This document shows, one piece after another, positions 1-8,368 of a DNA stretch of 64,000 nucleotides. The translations under genes were made by a program, and so were the position numbers. The DNA is from Phnomibacter ginsenosidimutans (lineage in GTDB: Bacteria > Bacteroidota > Bacteroidia > Chitinophagales > Chitinophagaceae): contig NZ_CP046566.1 of NCBI RefSeq assembly GCF_009740285.1, positions 2,042,501 through 2,106,500 on the forward strand, given 5' to 3'. Position 1 is the stretch's first letter. Each line of letters opens with the position of its first letter. A model generated the notes under the pieces. That model did no database searches and had not been told where the DNA came from. It saw only the letters and a list, made by a program, of their open reading frames with translations.

Positions 1-1017
1 TTGGGCCGGTTGTTTCAGACTACGGGCAGCAACATGGAGGTGATGTTGCCGCAACAACCATTGCATAAAATGTTGCCATCTGCATGGCGTAGCAGATGGG
101 TGGTAGGCGATTTGAAAAAGCACAACATTCAATTGTATCATGGCCTCAGCCACGAAATACCACAGGGTATTGCACAAAGCGGCATTCGTTCGGTTGTAAC
201 CATGCATGACCTGATTCATGAACGCTATCCTGACCAATACCCTTGGCTGGATAGAAAAATATATACCCGAAAGTTTCGCTATGCCTGCGCCAATGCAGAT
301 GCGATCATTGCCATCAGCCAGCAAACCAAACAAGATTTGATTGACATCTATGCTGCAGATGAACGTAAGATTCATGTGTGCTATCAAAGTTGTCATCCGA
401 TGTATGCCCAGCAAGCCAACAATGAAATAAAGAAAGCTGTTCGGGAAAAGTATGGCTTGCCACAGGAGTATCTTTTATATGTAGGTTCTATCATTGAAAG
501 AAAAAACCTGCTGAATATTTGTAAAGCGTTGCATCAAGCCAAAGACGTGACATTGCCCTTGGTAGTAATAGGCAGAGGCAAGGAATATAAAGCGAAAGTA
601 GAAGCATTTATAGCCGGGCATCAACTCGGAACCAGGGTAATATTCTTATCATACAAACAGCAAGCCAACGGAAGGGTAGGTGTGGATGCCGAAGATTTTC
701 CCGCCATTTACCAAATGAGTAGCATGCTCTTTTATCCATCCTTTTTCGAAGGCTTTGGTATACCAGTACTCGAGGGTTTGTACAGCCGGGTGCCGGTTAT
801 TACCAGCAATACATCCTGTCTACCCGAAGCGGGTGGCGATGCTGCCTTTTATGTTGACCCATCCAACCCGGAAGATATAGCTCATCAAATGCGCCACATT
901 CTTAACGATGCTGCATTGGTGCAAGAGCACATTATAAAAGGCGTTGCCTATGCCCATCAGTTCAGCAATGAAATTGCGGCAGCTTCCGTGCATCAGGTGT
1001 ATTCATCTTTGTTTTAA
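1..1017 (+). CDS. Glycosyltransferase family 4 (partial at 5' edge)
   Basis: GT-B fold glycosyltransferase, probably adding a sugar to a surface glycan or LPS precursor in the cytoplasm. The 338 visible residues hold the end of the N-terminal Rossmann domain (VVTMHDLIHERYP near residue 65) and the full C-terminal nucleotide-sugar domain. The latter has YVGSIIERKN near 160 and the GT4 donor-site signature FFEGFGIPVLEG near 250, followed by SCLPEAGGDAAFYVDP. The reading frame is open at base 1 and begins with TTG, so the real start lies outside the window. It is followed 12 bases later by a GT2 gene on the same strand, which suggests a glycan operon. Family assignment is firm; donor and acceptor cannot be told. 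Confidence 0.9.
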   Translation: MGRLFQTTGSNMEVMLPQQPLHKMLPSAWRSRWVVGDLKKHNIQLYHGLSHEIPQGIAQSGIRSVVTMHDLIHERYPDQYPWLDRKIYTRKFRYACANADAIIAISQQTKQDLIDIYAADERKIHVCYQSCHPMYAQQANNEIKKAVREKYGLPQEYLLYVGSIIERKNLLNICKALHQAKDVTLPLVVIGRGKEYKAKVEAFIAGHQLGTRVIFLSYKQQANGRVGVDAEDFPAIYQMSSMLFYPSFFEGFGIPVLEGLYSRVPVITSNTSCLPEAGGDAAFYVDPSNPEDIAHQMRHILNDAALVQEHIIKGVAYAHQFSNEIAAASVHQVYSSLF

Positions 1018-1029
1018 ATTCATTGGCAC

Positions 1030-1785
1030 ATGTCTATTGCTGCAGTCATCATTGCCTACAACGAAGCCGATAAAATAGCCCGCTGCCTGCATTCGGTAAA
1101 AGCCGTGGCCGATGAAATCATCGTGGTGGATTCCGGCTCTACGGACGATACTGTGGCTATTTGTGAAGCGATAGGAGCAAGGGTAATTCATCAGCCTTTT
1201 TTAGGGTACATCGAACAAAAGAATTTTGCAGCCAGCCTTGCAACTGCTGATTACATTTTAAGCCTGGATGCTGATGAAGCCTTGAGCGAACTCCTGCAAC
1301 AATGGCTGCAGCAAGCCAAAGAAAAAGGCTTATCAAAAGATGCTTACATCTTTAACCGGTTGAACAATTACTGTGGTCAATGGATTAAACACGGCGATTA
1401 TTATCCCGATAAAAAACTTCGACTGTGGCGAAAAGAAATGGGGCATTGGGGAGGAGAAAATCCGCATGATAAAGTGGTGACCGTTGCCAACGCTACCCTT
1501 GAAAAGGTGCCGCTGGATATTTTGCACTGGTCGTTTGCCACTGCAGAAGAACACCGCAGGCAAATGATTCGCTTTAGTGACATAGCCGCACAAGCCATGT
1601 ATACAAGAGGCAAACGAGTGAGCAGCCTGAAACCTTGGTTGAGTGCGGGTTGGTCTTTCTTAAATGGCTTTTTCTTTCGGGCCGGATTTTTAGATGGCTC
1701 AGCCGGCTTGCGCATTGCCCGCATGAACGCTTTTTATACCTTGCGTAAATACAAGCAGTTGATACAACTGCAGCAGCTAGCATGA
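1030..1785 (+). CDS. Glycosyltransferase family 2, WaaE/KdtX-like
   Basis: A 251-residue GT-A glycosyltransferase resembling the LPS-core enzymes of the WaaE/KdtX group (beta-1,4-glucosyltransferase type). The N-terminus shows the family pattern: VIIAYNEADKIARCL at about 6-20, DEIIVVDSGSTDDT at about 29-42, and the metal-binding DADEA near 83. A basic C-terminal segment (residues 190-250) probably rests on the membrane. It starts 12 bases after the GT4 gene, and its stop overlaps the next start by 4 bases (ATGA), so the three genes are very likely co-transcribed. The exact sugar transferred is not known. Confidence 0.88.
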   Translation: MSIAAVIIAYNEADKIARCLHSVKAVADEIIVVDSGSTDDTVAICEAIGARVIHQPFLGYIEQKNFAASLATADYILSLDADEALSELLQQWLQQAKEKGLSKDAYIFNRLNNYCGQWIKHGDYYPDKKLRLWRKEMGHWGGENPHDKVVTVANATLEKVPLDILHWSFATAEEHRRQMIRFSDIAAQAMYTRGKRVSSLKPWLSAGWSFLNGFFFRAGFLDGSAGLRIARMNAFYTLRKYKQLIQLQQLA

Positions 1786-2276
1786 ATCACACTAGCCGCC
1801 TTTTTTTGCCCGACATTCACGTAAATGCTTTGAGCCTCATCAAAAAGTATTGGCGCATTTGGTTCTTCTCAGCAGCAGTTGTGTTTCTGTATCATGAAGC
1901 AAAAGGAGAATGGAACCTTATTTTTCTTGGCCCCGCCTTTCTGTCATTCGCTGATATTATACGGCAATTCATTTCACCGTTTCGTGTGTTGGCTGTTGAG
2001 TTTGATGATGAAGCTGGTCAACTCATCGTTCGTTACAAACCGCATTTTCATCCGGAAATTGCTATGCAAATTTCTTATGAAAGATTGCAAGTAAAAGTGT
2101 ATCAGCGCAGAGGTTGGTGGACAAAACGTCTGAATGAGCTGCCAACAAAATTGGTGTTGATGAGTAACACCACCGAAATGATTGACATTGATGAACGCAA
2201 AGGTTTTTCTGATTCTTTGCTGGCTGAACTTTATGCCAACGCAGCCGCTGTTACCAATAAAATTCTGGTACGCTAA
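1782..2276 (+). CDS. Hypothetical membrane protein
   Basis: A 164-residue protein I do not recognise. It has two hydrophobic stretches near residues 26-41 and 47-62, then a soluble C-terminal domain of about 100 residues rich in charged and aromatic residues. That layout resembles small PH-like or DUF membrane proteins but without a clear motif. Its start overlaps the stop of the upstream GT2 gene by 4 bases, so it is translationally coupled and may belong to surface-glycan biology. It ends 4 bases from the stop of the convergent FkbM gene. Confidence 0.75.
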   Translation: MNHTSRLFLPDIHVNALSLIKKYWRIWFFSAAVVFLYHEAKGEWNLIFLGPAFLSFADIIRQFISPFRVLAVEFDDEAGQLIVRYKPHFHPEIAMQISYERLQVKVYQRRGWWTKRLNELPTKLVLMSNTTEMIDIDERKGFSDSLLAELYANAAAVTNKILVR

Positions 2277-2280
2277 ATAG

Positions 2281-3069
2281 CTATACAGCTTTTACATAAA
2301 TATCGCCATAGTTACCAAAACTACTAGCTGTAAAATCTGCACTACGCATCAGGGCCAAGAGCTCTGCTGCGGGCATCCAACTGTCGAAATGCATTTGCCA
2401 TGCTTCATCACGACAAATATTGAAGAGCACTTTTCCACCGTACAGATCTTCAATTCTTTCTACACAGGCAATGGTTTTGCCCGCAGGTTCCGGAATAGTG
2501 TATTCAAAAGATAAATAGGGCACAGCCGTTTGCAATCCTTTGAGTACTTCCAGCTCAAAGCCTTCTGTATCAATTTTGATAAATGAGGGCTTCCCGTATT
2601 CTTCTATTAATTGCTGCAGCGTAATGACAGGCACTTGCACAGGCTTATCCCATTTGTCTTTAAATTTTTGCTGCATGCCGGCAATCCATTCTTTATTGAA
2701 AGACGACATGAGCGGATTGGAAGAGATAAAAAAAGTAAGCTCTCCGGGTTCAGCTCCTACACCTTTGGGAATAACCGTGACTGGCCAACCTTTGTACACT
2801 TTTTCAATTTCGGCTACACAGGCCTGGTTGGGTTCTAACGCCACAACTTTGGCTTTGAGCAGCAAAAAACTTCCCACTCTACGTCCCATGTTGGCACCTA
2901 TGTCAAATACCAAATCACCTTCCTGAATGAAGCTGGCATAAAATTGGCGACTGGCTTTCATAGCTGCCGAAGGATAGTTTCTTTCTTTATGAAAAAGCCA
3001 GGTATAATACAATCCCATTGCTTTCAATGAACGACGCCAAATGCTTTCCAGATTAATGATTCCTTTCAT
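2281..3069 (-). CDS. FkbM family methyltransferase
   Basis: A 262-residue SAM-dependent methyltransferase of the FkbM family, which often O-methylates sugars of surface polysaccharides. The SAM-binding motif I reads LVFDIGANMGRRVG near residues 53-66, followed by VVALEPNQ. The FkbM signature IKIDTEGFELEVLKGL lies near 164-179. The start codon is 2 bases after the stop of the upstream GT25 gene, so the two form an operon on the minus strand. Target sugar unknown. Confidence 0.88.
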   Translation of the reverse strand: MKGIINLESIWRRSLKAMGLYYTWLFHKERNYPSAAMKASRQFYASFIQEGDLVFDIGANMGRRVGSFLLLKAKVVALEPNQACVAEIEKVYKGWPVTVIPKGVGAEPGELTFFISSNPLMSSFNKEWIAGMQQKFKDKWDKPVQVPVITLQQLIEEYGKPSFIKIDTEGFELEVLKGLQTAVPYLSFEYTIPEPAGKTIACVERIEDLYGGKVLFNICRDEAWQMHFDSWMPAAELLALMRSADFTASSFGNYGDIYVKAV

Positions 3070-3071
3070 GG

Positions 3072-3887
3072 CTATTCATTGGGATTGTTTAAAGCAGTAT
3101 GGTTGCTGTTTGCTTTCACCATAGAGATGTACGTATCGGGATGAAGCTGCACTTCCTGCATAAAAATTTGTGGTTCGGTGATGTAGGCATTCAGCATGCC
3201 ATTACTCACTGCCCATGCCACAGCCGGGTCGGCATTGAATGCAATAGGTGTTTGTAATTCTACCATCACTTTGGCCGCATTCAACGACATACCATAGGCA
3301 TGCAATAAATCGTGATAGCCAGCCTTGCGCAAATGTTTGGAAAATGGTTTGGCAAACAAATGCTTCACCATGGTATGGTTCCATTTCAGCATGCCCAATG
3401 CATGCAGTGTATGATAAAAATATTGTTTGATGGTAGTGCTATTTGAGCTTACTCCATTTTTATCGTACCCAAAATATACAGTGTCCCAGTTGGCAGGTAG
3501 TTCAGCCAGTATTGCAGGAATCAGCGGCAGTGTATCAAATTGCGGAATCACATCATCTTCAAAAATCAAGGCCCGTTGAATATTGCGTTGAATCATGTCT
3601 TCATACACCATGCGGTGGCTGAGCGAACAGGCCACATGCCCAATAATCATCGGCTTATTGTAGCGGTGAAAACCTTTGGCTTTTTCTTCACTGTACAGTT
3701 GCGCCAGCAATGCAGCATCTTCTTCCAGCAACTGCTTATTCATGCCATAAAAAAACTGGTAATTCAATCCTTCCAACAACGGCATCAACTTTGCTCTACG
3801 GTCAACGGCCCGTTGAATCGTGATGACATAAATCGCATCGAAATAGTCATTCAGTGATTGATAAAACTGTTGGTTGGCGTGACTCAT
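3072..3887 (-). CDS. Glycosyltransferase family 25 (LPS biosynthesis)
   Basis: A 271-residue protein matching the GT25 family (Lex1/LgtB-like beta-galactosyl or glucosyltransferases). The N-terminus has the typical YVITIQRAVDRR start near residue 20, then ACSLSHRMVYEDMI near 86-99 and the acidic metal-binding ALIFEDDV near 105. The C-terminal region contains the HAYGMSLNAAKVM stretch seen in GT25 enzymes. It is the first gene of a two-gene minus-strand unit with the FkbM methyltransferase, consistent with building and then methylating a surface sugar. Confidence 0.85.
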   Translation of the reverse strand: MSHANQQFYQSLNDYFDAIYVITIQRAVDRRAKLMPLLEGLNYQFFYGMNKQLLEEDAALLAQLYSEEKAKGFHRYNKPMIIGHVACSLSHRMVYEDMIQRNIQRALIFEDDVIPQFDTLPLIPAILAELPANWDTVYFGYDKNGVSSNSTTIKQYFYHTLHALGMLKWNHTMVKHLFAKPFSKHLRKAGYHDLLHAYGMSLNAAKVMVELQTPIAFNADPAVAWAVSNGMLNAYITEPQIFMQEVQLHPDTYISMVKANSNHTALNNPNE

Positions 3888-4016
3888 AATAATTGCAGAA
3901 AAAGCTGCCGTATTGAGCGGCAGGGTAGTAGTTGGTTGGCCGTAAAGATAGGTGGAGAGCCAGTTGCTGTTTCAATTGGAAAAAGCTTAGCGTTATCTTT
4001 TTTTATACAGGCATTG

Positions 4017-4048
4017 TTGGCAGTTTACATCCCTTTCCCCTACATTTG
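4017..4048 (+). promoter_or_regulatory. Bacteroidota-type promoter of the SRP RNA
   Basis: The -7 element TACATTTG (4041-4048) matches the Bacteroidota consensus TAnnTTTG. A TTG at 4017-4019 lies 21 bases upstream, the spacing expected for the -33 element. Transcription would start within a few bases of the SRP RNA 5' stem at 4053. Confidence 0.7.
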
Positions 4049-4050
4049 CA

Positions 4051-4149
4051 GCGGCAGGTCATACACGACCAGCTCCTGCTGAACTCCCTCAGGACCGGAA
4101 GGTAGCAAGGGTAGGCGGTTGTAGCGGTGCGATGTATTCAGCCTGCCAC
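4051..4149 (+). ncRNA. ffs: Small signal recognition particle RNA (4.5S type)
   Basis: The RNA part of the signal recognition particle, which binds Ffh and targets membrane proteins to the translocon. The apical region at 4084-4113 has the universal core with a GGAA tetraloop at 4097-4100 closed by CC/GG pairs, and the asymmetric loop containing AGCAAGG. The ends form a terminal helix, GGCAGG at 4053-4058 with CCTGCC at 4142-4147. About 97 bases is normal for a bacterial SRP RNA lacking the Alu domain. A promoter sits directly upstream and a T-run downstream. Confidence 0.93.
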
Positions 4150-4161
4150 TTTTTTTTCTTT
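4142..4161 (+). terminator. T-run terminator of the SRP RNA
   Basis: The terminal SRP RNA helix ends at 4147 and is followed by a run of eight T at 4151-4158, so the RNA's own closing stem can act as the terminator hairpin. A second GC-rich 7-bp hairpin (4162-4168 with 4175-4181) follows without a T-run. Confidence 0.65.
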
Positions 4162-4280
4162 CACCCCCATATTTGGGGGTGTGTCATTTCTGGCAAGTTC
4201 CGTTTCTTTGCACACATTCATTTATTCATTGAACAGCGGCTTAATACCGGCCGGTGTCCACATTAAATAAACCATTTACA

Positions 4281-4937
4281 ATGAAGTTTTTTATTGATAC
4301 CGCAAATTTGGCGCAGATAAAAGAAGCCAACGATTTGGGTATTTTGGATGGGGTAACTACCAACCCTTCACTCATGGCTCAAGTGGGTGTAAAAGGCGAT
4401 GAAGCCATCATGAACCATTACAAAGCCATTTGCGAAATTGTGGATGGTGATGTGAGTGCCGAAGTGTTCTCTACCGACTTTGATGGTATGATTGCTGAAG
4501 GCCAAAAGCTGGCGGCCATTCACCCCAATATTGTGGTAAAAGTGCCCATGACCAAAGACGGTGTAAAAGCCATTAAGTGGTTTTCCGACAACAATATCAA
4601 AACCAACTGTACACTGGTGTTTTCTGCCGGTCAGGCTATTTTGGCTGCCAAAGCCGGTGCCAATTACGTGTCTCCCTTCATTGGCCGCATCGACGATAGC
4701 AGTTGGGATGGCATGCAGCTGATTGCACAGATTGCCAACATCTATGCCATTCAGGGTTTCAAAACAGAAATTCTGGCCGCTTCTATCCGCAATGCCCTGC
4801 ACATTGTAAAAGCTGCAGAAGCTGGTGCTGATGTTTGTACCTGTCCGTTGGATTCTATCCTCGGTTTGCTCAAGCATCCGCTTACCGATATTGGCCTCGC
4901 CAAGTTTATTGAAGACGCCAAGAAAACGCAGGCTTAA
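4281..4937 (+). CDS. tal: Transaldolase, fructose-6-phosphate aldolase subfamily
   Basis: A 218-residue short transaldolase of the TalC/FSA-like subfamily. It transfers dihydroxyacetone units in the non-oxidative pentose phosphate pathway. The start [16 protein letters not shown] at residues 24-30, and the Schiff-base lysine K87 in VVKVPM are all present, as are NCTLVFS and [10 protein letters not shown] use the ATG at 4281; a GTG at 4254 would add nine residues that the family lacks. A strong bidirectional terminator follows. Confidence 0.93.
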   Translation: MKFFIDTANLAQIKEANDLGILDGVTTNPSLMAQVGVKGDEAIMNHYKAICEIVDGDVSAEVFSTDFDGMIAEGQKLAAIHPNIVVKVPMTKDGVKAIKWFSDNNIKTNCTLVFSAGQAILAAKAGANYVSPFIGRIDDSSWDGMQLIAQIANIYAIQGFKTEILAASIRNALHIVKAAEAGADVCTCPLDSILGLLKHPLTDIGLAKFIEDAKKTQA

Positions 4938-4956
4938 TTCAAGAATAATTCCATAA

Positions 4957-4989
4957 AAAAACTCCGGTAGTGATACCGGAGTTTTTTAT
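4957..4989. terminator. Bidirectional terminator between convergent genes
   Basis: The perfect 8-bp stem CTCCGGTA/TACCGGAG (4962-4969 and 4974-4981, loop GTGA) is flanked by an A-run on the left and a T-run on the right. It can end the transaldolase transcript rightward and the plug-protein transcript leftward. Confidence 0.85.
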
Positions 4990-6288
4990 TTAGCGTACAC
5001 CTGTCATAAATGCCCGTGAGTTGAGTTCGGCTATGGCCACCAGTTCGTCGGTTCGGCTGCCAAATGGAGTGTAATATACCAGCACCCGATAATCGTTTTC
5101 TGTTTCCCAAATGCTGCCTTCCGTTGGTTTCATAGAGGGCAATGCCTGCCAGCTGTTGCGGGGCACTGTTACATAGCAATAATTATAGTACCCGTTTTTC
5201 AGCAGGATAGACGTTTCGTACGCCTGCAGGTTTTCGTTCCATTTCATACGGGTTTGGTCGTTGAGTTGGTACTGCGTCATTTCGCCAAACAGGTATACAT
5301 CATACTGGTTAGGTATCTCTCCATTTTGGGGCAAAAAAGTGAAATGCACTTTTCCAATATCGCCCTGCCACCAAGGGTTAATATTTTCGATGTGGCTCAC
5401 CGCATACCGCCCATTGATATCAGCGTAAAAAGCATAGCGAATAGGGCTTCGAATGGTGTCGGGGCGAATGCGTACGTCATAGGGTTGCACGTTATAATTC
5501 ACCGAAGCTACCCGGTCGCTTTGCAATCTAAAACTGCGTAAATCCAGCCAGCGCCATTCCTTGCCGGCTTCAAATACCAGTTGCTGTTCATCGCTGTATT
5601 CAAACGTACGACCGCGGATAAAGGTAGGGTTCGAAATGGTGCGGGCATTGTCCCAACGGTTGTTTTGCATCACCACCACTTTCACTTCTTTGGCAGGGTT
5701 CAAAATATCCTGGTTGCGAAAGTTGAGGTCAATCAACAGCTTTTGGTGTGTCAGAAAATATTCTGGTGCAAAAGGTTGCTGCATTCTTGCTGCCAGCGAT
5801 GCTTTTTCATTCACCACCAAAAAACGCTTCGAAAAAAGCAGCTTCGCCGTATCGCCGTTTTCATACACTTTCAGCAAATAGTTGCCCGATTTTGAAGGCA
5901 TACTATTGGCCGCCGGCAGGGTGGCGCTGTAGTGTACATATTTCGATTGCGTGGCCGAAGAAAAACGGTATTGATTGAGCCGGACTTGTGTAAAGCCTTT
6001 GATATAATCCATGTTGCTCACATTGGCGATGCTCCAATCGGCATTGCACAGCACATAGGTATAAAAGTAGCTGCGGCTGCTGTTGTTGATGTCGTCAAAA
6101 TGCAATTCGAGCCCTTCCGTTTCGCCAAGGCGAAGAATGGGGTAGAGTAACTGATCTCCTTTTTTGTACAGCTTGATGCCCACCACATTGGCCGACCGGA
6201 CTTCTTCTGCTAAAGGCTGTGCCTGTGCGGTAAGCACCATACACATTGCCAGCAGGATAGTCACTCGTTGAATTGCTCTTGCTATCAT
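4990..6288 (-). CDS. Type IX secretion system plug protein (DUF5103)
   Basis: A secreted protein of about 432 residues matching DUF5103, now described as the T9SS plug family. In Flavobacterium johnsoniae the Plug protein closes the periplasmic side of the SprA translocon when no cargo is present. A signal peptide runs from residue 1 to about 24 and ends in AQAQP. The conserved core includes LHFDDINNSSRSYFYTY and the YNVQPYDVRIRPDT region, and the C-terminus has the NGYYNYCYV strand and the GSIWETENDYRVLVYY motif. The ATG at 6288 is preferred to a TTG at 6297. It fits with the T9SS cargo operon at 39-48.7 kb although it is not adjacent to it. Confidence 0.88.
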   Translation of the reverse strand: MIARAIQRVTILLAMCMVLTAQAQPLAEEVRSANVVGIKLYKKGDQLLYPILRLGETEGLELHFDDINNSSRSYFYTYVLCNADWSIANVSNMDYIKGFTQVRLNQYRFSSATQSKYVHYSATLPAANSMPSKSGNYLLKVYENGDTAKLLFSKRFLVVNEKASLAARMQQPFAPEYFLTHQKLLIDLNFRNQDILNPAKEVKVVVMQNNRWDNARTISNPTFIRGRTFEYSDEQQLVFEAGKEWRWLDLRSFRLQSDRVASVNYNVQPYDVRIRPDTIRSPIRYAFYADINGRYAVSHIENINPWWQGDIGKVHFTFLPQNGEIPNQYDVYLFGEMTQYQLNDQTRMKWNENLQAYETSILLKNGYYNYCYVTVPRNSWQALPSMKPTEGSIWETENDYRVLVYYTPFGSRTDELVAIAELNSRAFMTGVR

Positions 6289-6380
6289 AGAAATCAAAGT
6301 AAATCGTTTTTGCCATTACTGATGGAAACGAACAGATATTTGATGTTGTAAAACGTTTTCTTTGACACAATATTGAACAC

Positions 6381-7609
6381 GTGAATATTAGCCGCTATAT
6401 CGCCAACCGCATTGTAGGACAAAAGCATTCGTCTTACTCGGGTTTTATTGTGCGACTGGCAACGGCAGCAACTGCTGTGAGTGTGGCTACCATGATTGTA
6501 ACGGTGAGTTTGGTGAACGGGTTTCAACACGAAGTGTCGGATAAAGTGTACAGCTTTTGGGGACACATGCGGGTGCAGGCATTAGAACCGTACCGCAGCA
6601 TGGTAGCCGAAGAAACACCCATTCATGCCAGCGATAGTGTAGAAAATATACTGGCTGCTCAGCCCGGCATACAACATGTACAAGCTTTTGGTGCCAGGTC
6701 GGTGGTGCTGCGTACTGCCGGACAGTTTGATGGCGTATTGCTCAAAGGTGTGGATCTTCGTTTTGCCAGCAGTCCTTTCAAACGCTTTTTGAAAGCAGGT
6801 ACAATGCTTCAATTTCCGGATAGCGGCTACAGCTCACAACTCATGCTGAGTGAAAGCATGGCCCGGCAGCTGCAGGTAAATGTAGGCGATACAGTAAGCA
6901 CCATTTTTTTGCGCAACGGTGAAGACATGCGTAGCCGCCGGCAGGTTGTTTGTGGGCTATTCAGCACCGGCATAGAAGAATACGACAAAAATTTTGTACT
7001 GGCCGATTTGCGGTTTTTGCAACGCCTCAACTTGTGGACTTCCGCACAAATTGGTGGTTACGAGGTATGGTTTGATGAACCCGCTAAAGCCAGCTTATTG
7101 GAAAAAGGCATCACTAAAGCACTGCCGCAGGGTATAGTCGCATCACCCATCGCCGATATTTATCCGAATATTTTCGACTGGTTGGGCATTCAAAACCAAA
7201 CCAAACAAATTGTAATTGGCATCATGCTGGCTGTGGCCATCATCAACCTCATTACCTGCTTGCTCATATTGGTATTGGAGCGTACCCGCATGGTGGCTTT
7301 GCTGGCGGCCATTGGTATGCCACAGCAGTCGCTGCGCAATATTTTTGGCACTATGCTGCCCGTATTGCTGGCCGTGGTATTGCTATTGGTTTAGGATTGT
7401 CTTTGGGTTTGCTGCTGCTGCAACAGCAGTTTCATTTTATTCCCATGGATGAAAAAACGTATTACGTAAGCAGTGTGCCGGTGCACATCATTTGGTGGCA
7501 GGTAGCAGCCATAGCTGGTGGCACTTTCGTCATTTGTTTATTGGCTTTGCGTTTGCCATTAAGCATTTTACAACGCATCAGTATTATCAAAGCATTGCGC
7601 TTTAATTAA
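6381..7609 (+). CDS. LolC/LolE-type ABC permease (frameshifted)
   Basis: Inner-membrane permease of the FtsX/MacB-like superfamily, most like the LolC/LolE subunits that release lipoproteins for transport to the outer membrane. The first reading frame (6381-7394, 337 residues, GTG start) has the N-terminal ISRYIANRI motif, TM1 near 26-50, a periplasmic domain, and TM2-TM3 after residue 275. It then stops. The family C-terminus, LLLQQQFHFIPMDEKTYYV to KALRFN, continues in another frame to 7609. Adding one T to the run at 7342-7346 restores FWHYAARIAGRG and one protein of about 409 residues. A sequencing error is the simplest explanation; a real pseudogene is the alternative. No ATPase gene is adjacent. 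Confidence 0.85.
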
Positions 7610-8358
7610 GCCTTGCTTGTTGTTTGCAGTAAATGTGACAGCAAAATACCCGTGGCAACGCCAGCGTTCAAACTTTCCGCTGCACCCAGTTTAGGTATGC
7701 TGATGGTTTGTGTGGCAAAGGCAGCAATGTGCTCACTTACGCCATTTCCTTCATTGCCAATTACCAATACGCCCGGTTGTGGTTGCTGCAATTGCCATAC
7801 GTTATGGCCATGCATATCGGCAATGTAGCAAACTGGTTGCTGCTGTTGAAGCCATACTGCACATGGGCCATAATGCATTTGTACCCTTAAAAAACCTCCC
7901 ATACTGGCCTGAATGACTTTGGGATTGTATACATCGGCGGTATGCTCTGTGGCAAATATGTGTTCAATGCCAAACCAGTCTGCTATGCGAATGATGGTGC
8001 CCAGATTGCCCGGGTCCTGTATATCATCGAGCAGCAAGCTCCAGTTGTTTGCAGGAAAATGAGCAGATGCAGCGGCTGGCAATGCTACCACAGCCAGGCA
8101 TGATTGCGGTGTTTGCAAAAAACTGATACGCTCCAGGTCTTCTTGCGAAATGGTCACCGTTTTGGCGGGCAGCGTCAGGTTTTTGGGAATGGTTTGTAAA
8201 AATGTTTCCGTGCCATACAAAGCCTGTACTATCCAGCGTTGGTGTGCCAGCAACTCCAAAACAGTTTTATGGCCTTCCACTACAAAAGCGTTTGCTTCAA
8301 GCCTTTGTTTTTTGGCCTTTAAACTTTGGATATATTTGACTTCATTTTTACTTAGCAT
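7606..8358 (-). CDS. SpoU family RNA 2'-O-methyltransferase (TrmH/RlmB type)
   Basis: A 250-residue knotted (SPOUT) methyltransferase that methylates ribose 2'-OH in tRNA or 23S rRNA. The N-terminal substrate-binding domain shows KAKKQRLEANAFVVEGHK at about 13-30. The SpoU motifs are all present: LLLDDIQDPGNLGTIIRIADWFG near 108-130, VLVIGNEGNGVS near 199, and the SAM-knot motif SIPKLGAAESLNAGVATGILL near 221. The ATG at 8358 gives the usual MLSKNEVKYIQSL start; an ATG at 8370 would overlap the start of tamL on the other strand. Which nucleotide is modified cannot be told. Confidence 0.9.
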   Translation of the reverse strand: MLSKNEVKYIQSLKAKKQRLEANAFVVEGHKTVLELLAHQRWIVQALYGTETFLQTIPKNLTLPAKTVTISQEDLERISFLQTPQSCLAVVALPAAASAHFPANNWSLLLDDIQDPGNLGTIIRIADWFGIEHIFATEHTADVYNPKVIQASMGGFLRVQMHYGPCAVWLQQQQPVCYIADMHGHNVWQLQQPQPGVLVIGNEGNGVSEHIAAFATQTISIPKLGAAESLNAGVATGILLSHLLQTTSKA

Positions 8359-8368
8359 CCTGCCATTC

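Noticed and set aside
3858-4082. 74-residue open frame overlapping the SRP RNA
   Set aside because: It runs into the SRP RNA and its promoter and has no protein motif.
4162-4181. Second terminator or attenuator after the SRP RNA
   Set aside because: The 7-bp GC-rich stem has no T-run and no leader peptide or alternative fold that would suggest attenuation.
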